The position numbers and the translations under genes were made by a program. A DNA stretch of 48,522 nt from Chrysochromulina tobinii (taxonomy: Eukaryota; Haptophyta; Prymnesiales; Chrysochromulinaceae): contig JWZX01002568.1 in assembly GCA_001275005.1 (NCBI GenBank), positions 1-48,522 on the forward strand. The letters are read 5' to 3'. Shown here one piece after another: positions 17,848 to 25,300 of the stretch. Below the pieces are notes generated by a model. The model did no database searches, was not told the DNA's origin, and saw nothing but the letters and a program-made list of their open reading frames with translations. The number at the start of each line of letters is the position of its first letter. Positions within the stretch are counted from its first letter, which is position 1.

Positions 17848-18606
17848 CTATTCGACCTTCACATTGGGTTCTTCGGTAGAAGCCTGAGCTACAACTAAAG
17901 TAGATGGATCGGAAGCATGATCAGAAGGGTCTTTTCCCCAGTTCCCGATTTGCAGTTTGCCCGATTTCCAGATTGAGAGCAGAATCGTAAAGACAAGCGT
18001 GCCCGTGCAGTAAGCAAGCACCAGCTTGTCTTGAGGCACGCAGGCGTACATGTACAAAGTGACTGGGAAGAAGAAGCCCGCAGTTCCTACGAAGAGCTCC
18101 TTCCATTTTTCTCGCACAATCTGTGGGATCTCTTGGAACGTACGTCCCTCTAGGAGCGAGAATCCACAAAGGAACCAAAGAGCCCAGTACGGTGTGTACA
18201 CGAACGCCTCAGCGAACTGCTTCACCAGGATGTCCACAATCTTGGCCTGTCCCTCAAGACCCACACCATTGCCGAGGACTGTGTAGAGGAGCGCAAACCA
18301 GCCGTGGCTCATCGCTCCGTCCATGAAGCCAAAGACACTGAATCGAGCAGTGCGAACCGGATCAGGCCGCCATCCGGGTGACGACCCCTGCGTGGCCTGC
18401 GCGACGAAGTCACTGATCGTGTTGAGGATCGAGGATGTGACCATGTCAGTCAGCAGGCTGTTCGACGCCTCGGCGGAGTTGTAGAGTTGCAGAAGGTCGA
18501 CTTGCATCAGGTCCGCTGATTGCATCATGGTGGACACGGCGTGGCGCGGTGGATACCATCGAGTTCCGAGCGCGGCCGTGTGCGCCCATCGAAAATTGGG
18601 ACGCAT
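17848..18606 (-). CDS. Mpv17/PMP22-family membrane protein
   Basis: A 252-residue protein from the ATG at 18606. The Mpv17/PMP22 pattern is visible in order: LTDMVTSSILNTISDFVAQ, RTARFSVFGFMDGAMSHGWF, KQFAEAFVYTPYWALWFL, LEGRTFQEIPQIVREKWKE, VGTAGFFFPVTLYMYACVPQ and VFTILLSIWKSGK. About four membrane segments are expected. Family members sit in mitochondrial inner, peroxisomal or plastid membranes and are linked to small-molecule channels and organelle homeostasis. The location of this one is not certain. Several Trp positions common in the family are Phe here (FFFPVT for the usual WP), so it is a divergent member. The C-terminal ~40 residues are polar and acidic. Confidence 0.8.
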   Translation of the reverse strand: MRPNFRWAHTAALGTRWYPPRHAVSTMMQSADLMQVDLLQLYNSAEASNSLLTDMVTSSILNTISDFVAQATQGSSPGWRPDPVRTARFSVFGFMDGAMSHGWFALLYTVLGNGVGLEGQAKIVDILVKQFAEAFVYTPYWALWFLCGFSLLEGRTFQEIPQIVREKWKELFVGTAGFFFPVTLYMYACVPQDKLVLAYCTGTLVFTILLSIWKSGKLQIGNWGKDPSDHASDPSTLVVAQASTEEPNVKVE

Positions 18607-18857
18607 CGCGTCGAGTACGCCGGCAGCACACACGTTCTAGAGTGTGAGAGCGCCGCGAGATCTTCGACGGGAGTCAAAGTCAAGTCAAGTCATAGTAACC
18701 AAGCTCCGAAGACCAATCGACGAGATTTGGAAAGGTGAAAGGTTCGAGCAAGCTTATGGGTGGCCCGAGGCGCGCGTCAATCTGACATCCGGGTGCAAAC
18801 ATTGACGAAACATAGCGCTTGCGTGCGAGCTGGCAAGAGCGACTGGCACGGCAAAGC
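18607..18857. promoter_or_regulatory. Divergent promoter region with GTCAA/TTGAC array
   Basis: A 251-bp gap between the Mpv17-like gene (- start 18606) and the SCI1-like gene (+ start 18858). At 18673-18692 it carries gtcaaagtcaagtcaagtca, which on the minus strand is a TTGAC array about 67 bp upstream of the Mpv17-like start codon. Confidence 0.5.
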
Positions 18858-19400
18858 ATGCCACGCTCGGAGAGCGAGAGCGACAGCGAAGACGATCGTG
18901 AGCGCAAGCGGTCGCGTCACGAGAGGAGTGACAAGAAGCACGACAAGGAGAAGAAGAAGAAGCACGACAAGGACAAAAAGGAGAAGAAGCACGACAAGGA
19001 GCGCAAGCACAAGGACAAGAAGCATGAGAAGCGTGAGAAGCACGATGGTGGCGCCCCGGCCGTGTCGATATCGGAGCCAATCACGGAGGAGGACTATTTT
19101 TCCAAGGCACCCGAGTTTGCCTCGTGGCTTCAATCGCGTGGCACGTATCTTGACGAGCTGCAGAGCGATGAGGCCCGTAAGCAGTTTGGCAAGTTTGTTA
19201 AGCGTTGGAATGGCGGCGAGCTGCCTCCGCAGCTGTACGCGGGCGTGAAGCCCGCGTCGCGAACGCGTCATCAATGGGGATTTGTGGCGTCGCTGTCCGA
19301 CGCCGACTTGCATACATTGGACCGGACCAAGGATGGCGTCGATAGTGCGACGACGCAGCAGCAGGCCACACAGCAGCAACTGAAGCGTCCAGCACGGTAG
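18858..19400 (+). CDS. SCI1-like (style cell-cycle inhibitor 1-like) nuclear protein
   Basis: A 180-residue protein starting at the ATG at 18858 (MPRSESESDSEDDRERKR). The first ~65 residues are a charged Lys/Asp/Glu/His tract (KHDKEKKKKHDKDKKEKKHD) with nuclear-localisation character. The second half matches the conserved domain of plant SCI1 and its relatives: ITEEDYFSKAPEFASWLQ, then LDELQSDEARKQFGKFVKRW and NGGELPPQLYAG, closing with RTRHQWGFV. Tobacco SCI1 is a nuclear cell-cycle regulator; relatives occur in other eukaryotes with little known function. The final ~35 residues are Gln/Thr-rich. The family call rests on the DYF...EFASWL and FVKRWN..LPP pattern. Confidence 0.7.
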   Translation: MPRSESESDSEDDRERKRSRHERSDKKHDKEKKKKHDKDKKEKKHDKERKHKDKKHEKREKHDGGAPAVSISEPITEEDYFSKAPEFASWLQSRGTYLDELQSDEARKQFGKFVKRWNGGELPPQLYAGVKPASRTRHQWGFVASLSDADLHTLDRTKDGVDSATTQQQATQQQLKRPAR

Positions 19401-19545
19401 TTTTACTATCTGACGTAAAATACTTCTGTCTGAGCTCGATCGCAGCGTCTCCGGTTGCGCCACCTCGGGGGACGAGAGAGGCGGCGCCCGGCCCGCGTGC
19501 ACACGCGCAACCGACCGTACACAGCACTCGCACTGCGTCTACTAC

Positions 19546-20019
19546 TTACATATTCAGACACACGCTCGTAATGTGCATGAGCTCTCGCACGAGGATCTCC
19601 TCGAGCAGATGACCATCGTCAACCGCCGCCCACCATCGGTTCTGCGGGTCGTATTTGTAATACTTAGGTCCTGTGATCGGCGAGAAGAGCAGCAGTTTGT
19701 CGCCCGGAGCAACCTCGAGTGAGTATTGGCCCTTCTTTCCGAGGTCGAGAAGCAGTTTGCCGCCAGCGTCAAGAGATGGCTCGAAATGATCGGAGCACGT
19801 CTCTTTCGCGTCACTCATCGCCTTGAACACGCGCTGCACCTCCTTGCCAGCAGCAGATAGAGTCGCCTCCGTAGTCAGAGCACGGCGAATCACGGCTGGC
19901 GCATGCAGGTGATGTAACGCTTGCGACCTCAGGCCGTGCAGCAGCAGGCTGGGTGGAGAATGCAGCCGCGCCAACGTGCCGGTCAGGGTCCACACCACAC
20001 GAGTGACGACTCGTGCCAT
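19546..20019 (-). CDS. Frataxin-like mitochondrial protein
   Basis: 157 residues from the ATG at 20019. An Arg-rich, acid-free N terminus (MARVVTRVVWTLTGTLARLH) reads as a mitochondrial presequence, with TTEATLSAAG after likely cleavage. The rest follows the frataxin fold: a helix (KEVQRVFKAMSD), then GGKLLLDLGKKGQYSLEV, LLLFSPITGPKYYKYD (family: IWLSSPxSGPxRY), WWAAVDDGHLLEEIL and ELMH. Frataxin/CyaY assists iron-sulfur cluster assembly on the NFS1-ISCU complex in the mitochondrial matrix. This is a divergent copy: the usual acidic first helix is short, and the family NKQ-IWLSSP is PGDKLLLFSP. It precedes a divergent gene at 20278. The start codon lies in a duplicated segment, described separately. 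Confidence 0.75.
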   Translation of the reverse strand: MARVVTRVVWTLTGTLARLHSPPSLLLHGLRSQALHHLHAPAVIRRALTTEATLSAAGKEVQRVFKAMSDAKETCSDHFEPSLDAGGKLLLDLGKKGQYSLEVAPGDKLLLFSPITGPKYYKYDPQNRWWAAVDDGHLLEEILVRELMHITSVCLNM

Positions 20020-20057
20020 TGGGTCCACACCGCACGAGTGACGATGACACGAGCCAT
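19983..20057 (-). promoter_or_regulatory. Tandem duplication at the frataxin-like start, with an overlapping upstream ORF
   Basis: A segment of about 37 bp carrying the start codon is present twice. The downstream copy starts the main frame (MARVVTRVVWTLTG). The upstream copy carries its own ATG at 20057 (MARVIVTRAVWTQ). It is out of frame with the main ORF and ends at a TGA at 19983, making a 24-residue upstream ORF that overlaps the main start. It could reduce translation of the main frame. Confidence 0.55.
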
Positions 20058-20277
20058 TGCGGAACGGTGAGACGGAAAGAACGAAACCTCCTTTTATGAT
20101 TACAGATAATAACATCTTCAATCTCTCAAAAACGGAGATCGGAGCTTTCTCGTACCGGTAGACGAACGGCGATTGTTCACATCTGAAGTCGCTCACGCGC
20201 AGTCCGCATGCTGACGAGGTTCGCACAGTCTCTGTAGCCGCGCGCGCGACGCCCGGGTACTGCAGCCGTAGCCTGCG

Positions 20278-21729
20278 ATGAGCGCCGCGCGCTTGCTCTC
20301 CAAGGGCGACATGCGGCCGCACATCGCCGTCTGCGGCGAGATGGTCAAGGAGGGGGCTCAGAGATTGGTCGTGCATGGCGGCGAGCAGCGGCAGCCAACA
20401 TGGGCGTCGGAGGTCTTTGGAGCTGACTCGGCTGATGAGGAGACGTCGCTGACCGTGAGCACTCGGCTCCCGGGTGGCTGTAACGTGCACACCTTCGACG
20501 AGTTCCGCAACCTCCAGGAGGAGTTGGGCACCCTTGGCTCCTCGGCAGACTGCGCGTCACCCATGGAGGCTGATGGCATGCCTTCGACATCGGATCATCA
20601 CGAGGTGCGAAGGCTGCCAGCGGTCGAGCCTCCGGGCCACCACTTCGAGGTAGCCGTCGACGAGCAGCAGGCGCCGCTGCAGCAGCATCACCACCCGTCG
20701 GCGCTCGCGACGAGCGAGGTGGAGCCTATGGTCAGCGAGCCGTGCCTTTCACCTCCCGATGATGAGCCCGACGCTGACGGTGAGCCGTCGGCCAAGCGGC
20801 GCCGGAAAACGAGTGCGGGCGGCAAAGGCAGCAAGAAGAATGACAAGGGCGCGGCCTCGTCCGACAAGGGCGGTGGCAACGGGGCGATGGTGGCCCCATT
20901 CGGCAGCACCATTTCTGGCTCCATCAAGCGGCCGCCCGGGCGAGGCCCAAAAGGCAAGCTCTGGGATTCCTGTAGGGGCGAGTGGATGACTCCAGAGGAG
21001 GCTCAGGTACGCAAAGTGGCCGCGGCCGCGGCCGAGCGAACGGGGGGCGGCCATGCAGTGGCGCCGGCGCAGGAGGCGTACGAAACTCAGATGGAGGTGG
21101 CTGACGCGAGTGGCGGACTCTCGAACGAGGCAGCAGAGACGGACCCGGAGGAGGCTGGGCCTGCGGATGACGAGGAGGGGGTGGCGGCCTCGGGCACGGC
21201 CGTGGCGGCGGCAGAGCTAGCACTCGCGGACGTGCCGAACGGAGGTGGCAGCCGCGCGCGCGCTGCGGCGGACACCCCGCTCCCGCCAGGGCTGCCGGCA
21301 CGCCTAGCGCAGCACTTGCATGCAAAGCGACGTGAGCTCGACGATGCGCGCGCCGCTAAGTTGCGCGCGACCGAGTCGCTCAAGGACGTGATGAGCCGCG
21401 AGCTCGAGGGCCCAGGCGACCGCGTGAGCGCGAGCATGCTCAAGGGTTGGGTAGACGAGCTCTCTCAATGCGAGTCGGCGGTCGAGCACGCGAAGCAGGA
21501 GATCTCAGTGGCCGAGTCGGCCCAAGCCCTTCTCGACGAAGCCGTGCGGTGTGAGCTCGAGGCAGAGCAGCAGCGAGCCGCGCTCGAGGAGCAGCAGGCT
21601 GCCGTGCAAGCTGCGCGCAAGAAGTACCAGGAGCTCGTGAAGGCGGTGCGCGCGGCCGAGGCTCACGAGGCACAGGCCAGGGCCACTCTCAAGGCAACCC
21701 TTGCCAAGCACGCTGTGCAGTCCGCCTGA
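20278..21729 (+). CDS. AT-hook-like nuclear protein with C-terminal coiled coil, unknown
   Basis: A 483-residue protein, ATG at 20278. The N-terminal third has short conserved-looking stretches (DMRPHIAVCGEMVKEGAQRL, NVHTFDEFRNLQEELG) but no recognised fold. A basic patch (AKRRRKTSAGGKGSKKNDKG) is a likely nuclear signal. An AT-hook-like motif follows (IKRPPGRGPKGKLWDSCRGE, about 215-235), in which a GRGPKGK core is joined to a WD..RGEW segment. The C-terminal third (about 341-480) is a strong coiled coil rich in Ala, Glu, Lys and Gln (QHLHAKRRELDDARAAKLRA). DNA binding and self-association are inferred. The linker between is Glu/Ala-rich. Confidence 0.65.
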   Translation: MSAARLLSKGDMRPHIAVCGEMVKEGAQRLVVHGGEQRQPTWASEVFGADSADEETSLTVSTRLPGGCNVHTFDEFRNLQEELGTLGSSADCASPMEADGMPSTSDHHEVRRLPAVEPPGHHFEVAVDEQQAPLQQHHHPSALATSEVEPMVSEPCLSPPDDEPDADGEPSAKRRRKTSAGGKGSKKNDKGAASSDKGGGNGAMVAPFGSTISGSIKRPPGRGPKGKLWDSCRGEWMTPEEAQVRKVAAAAAERTGGGHAVAPAQEAYETQMEVADASGGLSNEAAETDPEEAGPADDEEGVAASGTAVAAAELALADVPNGGGSRARAAADTPLPPGLPARLAQHLHAKRRELDDARAAKLRATESLKDVMSRELEGPGDRVSASMLKGWVDELSQCESAVEHAKQEISVAESAQALLDEAVRCELEAEQQRAALEEQQAAVQAARKKYQELVKAVRAAEAHEAQARATLKATLAKHAVQSA

Positions 21730-22349
21730 GCGCCGGCGCGGCAGTGGCGGCAGCGCGGCGCGGCGGCGGAAGGGCGACAAGGCGGCGAAGTGGCGCGGAT
21801 CACTTTGGCGTCTGAACCTTGGCGAAGCTCTGAGGTACAGCGGGAGATATGACGGAGCGCCTGCACATCAGCATGCCGCAATGCGAGGCGGCCGAGGGTG
21901 GGGCAGGACGTAAGAGGACGCAGCAGGAGCGGACCGCGGGCGCGTGGGCCATGATGGGTGCGCGGCGCGACCTTGTCATTGCTCGTTCGTCTCGTTCCCG
22001 TTCATCCGGACCGCGGTAACCGCGCGACACACCGTGACGCTGACCGGCGCCGGGACGGGTGGCCGGCGCTCCGCCGTGGCACGCCCCCGCCCGTATGTTA
22101 ATATTTTTACCAATGCCATCTTCGCTTCGATATACCAAGGGCCGTCTTGCTTGCGCGTACGGCGTACTGGTGTACCGGGTACTTCTCGTGCGTGCGCGCG
22201 GACACCAGTACGACGAACACCGATCGGATCACCGTACACGCCAGTACACAGGGGGGGGGGCGGGGTACGTCTAGTCGACGACCCGACCGTCGCACCTCGG
22301 TATTACACGAGTCTATTACACGAGTCTCTCTCCGCTCTCACACTCATCT
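21730..22349. other. Convergent intergenic region
   Basis: 620 bp between converging genes. It holds a run of about ten or eleven G at 22251 and a 13-bp tandem duplication (attacacgagtct) at 22302-22327. Frames such as 21944-22381 have no protein-like pattern. No RNA gene recognised. Confidence 0.4.
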
Positions 22350-25300
22350 TCATCGCGTTCGTCCGCGACGACCCCCCTTGAGGTCGCCTGCCTCGTCCTC
22401 CTCAACATCCTTCTCGTCCTCCTCGTCCACGTAATCGGCATAGCGCGCACCTACCATCGCCTTGCTCGCGGCGCATCGCCGCGGGCGCGCGTCGCGCACG
22501 TCGTCGAGCTTGGCGTCGAGCTCTGCAAGCTCGCGCTCACACTCGCGCTGGCTACGCCCGCGCTTGACGGCGCCTCCGCCGCCTCCACCTCCGCGCGTCT
22601 GACGTGTGAGAAGGTGCGCGCCTTCCTGTAGGCCGCGCCCCTGCCTCGCCTCGGCCTCCACCTCTGCCTCGAGCGCCTTGGCGCGGTGGCGCAGCCGCGA
22701 CGAGCGTGAGCAAGGTGGGCAGAACCAGTCCTCCGCGGGCACCTCGTACAAGCGAGGCTTGAGGCAGTAAATGTGGTAGCCGCGATCGCATGCATCGCAC
22801 AGTAGCATCTTATCCGCGTGTCCCTTCAAGTGGCACGTCATGCACTCCGAATCGCCCGGCCCCCCCTCGTCCGCCTCGGACGCATCCGACGCGACGTAGT
22901 CTTCGTCTCCCTGCTTGCGCTTGCGCCCTTGCGAGCCACGGCCGCCTCCGTCCTCGCTTCCCTCGCCCTCATCCTCATCGTCTTCCTCGAGGGTGTGCTG
23001 CGTGCTCGCTTGGGTCCGGAGCTGCTTGAGCGCCGCGGCACGAGGCGCACGCGGCGCCTCTGGCTCCGCTGCGGGCGCGGGGAGCGGCCGCCAGTTGCGC
23101 CCGAAGAGACGCTTGCCGTCCGTCGAGGAGCGTGGCGGGTAGGGACCCACCCAGAGCTGCTTGAAGCGCACCTCACTTGGGGCGCCCCAAGCGCCCGTGC
23201 CGAAACCGAGCGTGGCTCGACCGTTGAGATGAGCCCCCGTGCTTTCGCTCCTAACTGGCAGCAGCTCGAGCTGGGCGGGCGGCTCGCTCTTAACGAAGGA
23301 CGCGTGCAGACCGGGCTCACTGCCCTTGACGGCGAGGCTCTCTCCCGCGGACGCTCGCGACGACGCGCCCGCGGCGACGCGCCCTCCGATCGAGAAGGAG
23401 CCGTCCGCGTACACGCCCGCGACAACGCGCGTTTGCCATTGGCCAGTGAGTTGTCCATCGTCGTCCTGGCTCTGCACATGCAGCAGAGAGCCCGCCTGAA
23501 TCCCGGCACGCTCGCGCGTCGTGCCGAGCAGCTCTTCGAGGCGCAGCGCGAGCTGCGCGCAGGTCACACTCGTCCCGAGTCGCTGCCGCCACGGACCCTC
23601 CCACGCCGTCACCTCGTACGCGACTCGCACATTCGCCGCACGCTGCTGCCGAGCCTCCTCCATCGCGCGCACGGCCACGGCGCGCCCCATACCGGCACGG
23701 CTGTCGGGCACCGCCGACGCTTCGATGGACAGCGCGCGCTGCGAGGCCTCCCAGCGTGCGAGCAATGCTTGTATGCTCGCTGTGCCAATCAAGAGGAGCA
23801 TCTCGCGCAGCTCCGCGGCCGTGCTCGCCTTTTCGGTCGCGGCTCGCCAAGCAGTGGCGGCCTCCTTGGCCGTTAAGCCTACGCCAGCGGTGGGGTCGGC
23901 GACCATCTGCCGGGCAACCGCCGCCCACAGCCCGCGATCGTTGTCCTCGGCGACGGCTGCCGCCGCTCGGCACGACGCGCCATCCTCTGCCGACGTCTCC
24001 TCCTCAGCCACCATTGCGTCGGACGCGTCGTGCCGGGCGGGGTCTGCCGAGAAGGTTTGTGCGAGCTCGTCCGCCACCTCGAGAAACCTCCGGGCGAGCT
24101 GCGCCGTCGAGGCGCACCGACGTGGCGAGGACACCGGCGCCAGCGCCGGCGCCGACATCGCCGTGGGCACGTAGCCGTGCGCGGGCGGCGGCAGTACGAC
24201 GAGGGGTTCGTCCTCGGCGGTCTCCTTCGGGCGCACCCCTTTGGCCTTGGGTGCCTTGTTTGCCACGGCGCTTCCCTCTCCAGCTGGCAACCGTGCGAGC
24301 AAATGGGCGTCGGCGCGCGAAGGTGACTTTTTGAGGGCTGCTCGCAGGGCGCTCAGGCTCGTCACCTGATGAGGGAGTCAATTAGGAGGTCATCAGGAGG
24401 TCATTAGGGAGGTCATCATGGTCGAGGAGGCGCTCGGACTCGTCACCTGCCACCAGGTGCCATCCAGGCGCTCGAGATAGACAGAATACGCCCACGTCAG
24501 CTGTGGCGGCGTCTCTTCCATCAACGTCGCCGTCGCAGCTGGCGCCGGCGAGCCCGTCGGCGCGCCATCAGTGTGAGCGGCCGTACTGCCGTTGTCACCT
24601 CCGCCTGCCTCCGCGGGCCGTTTGGCGCTCTGCTGGGCACTCCAGTGCGGCAGGAGCCAATATGTGGAGCCGTTTCGGTCGTGTCCGAGCCGCTCCGTGC
24701 GCACGCGCGCCTGCAGGCAGCGGCGGCGGCCCGCAGCCGCCAGGCGCTCCTGCTCTGCGGCCTCCTCCGCCTCGAGCGCCTCCTGCTCCTCGAGCTGCGC
24801 GCGCTTGGCGGCCCTGATCTCGGCCACTTTCTCGGCGCGCCGCTCCACCTCCTGCAGCCTCTGCACCTCCTTGGACTGCTTACGCACTGGCTTGCCATCG
24901 ACCGCTTCCGCCGCGTCCGCCGCCACCTCCTCGCCTTCCTCCTCCTCGTCTTCCTCTCTTTTAGCGTCCCCAGCTTTTACCCTTTGCTCCTCCTCGACCT
25001 CGACCTCGTGTCCCTTCCCCTCTGCCGAGCTCTCCTTGGCCTCATTGGGCTCCTTGGCGTCTCCCCCTTTGGCCTCACCGCTCCTCTCGCTCTCACTTGG
25101 CTTCGCCTCGTCCTTGGCCGCAGCTCTCGCCGGACGTGCCTCACGTGCCTCTCGTGCCTCACGTGCCTCTCGTGCCTCCCGCTCCGCCTTACGCGTCTCA
25201 GCGAGCATCTCGCCGAGCTCGTCGAAGGACTCCTTGGGCGTCACCGCCGCTGAGGGCAGCGCCCACTCACACAGCTGCTGCAGCGCGAGCGCGCGCGCCT

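Noticed and set aside
22818-23876. 352-codon plus-strand ORF opposite the PHD-finger exon
   Set aside because: Antisense shadow: Arg/Leu/Ala-rich with no motif, while the minus strand encodes a complete PHD finger.
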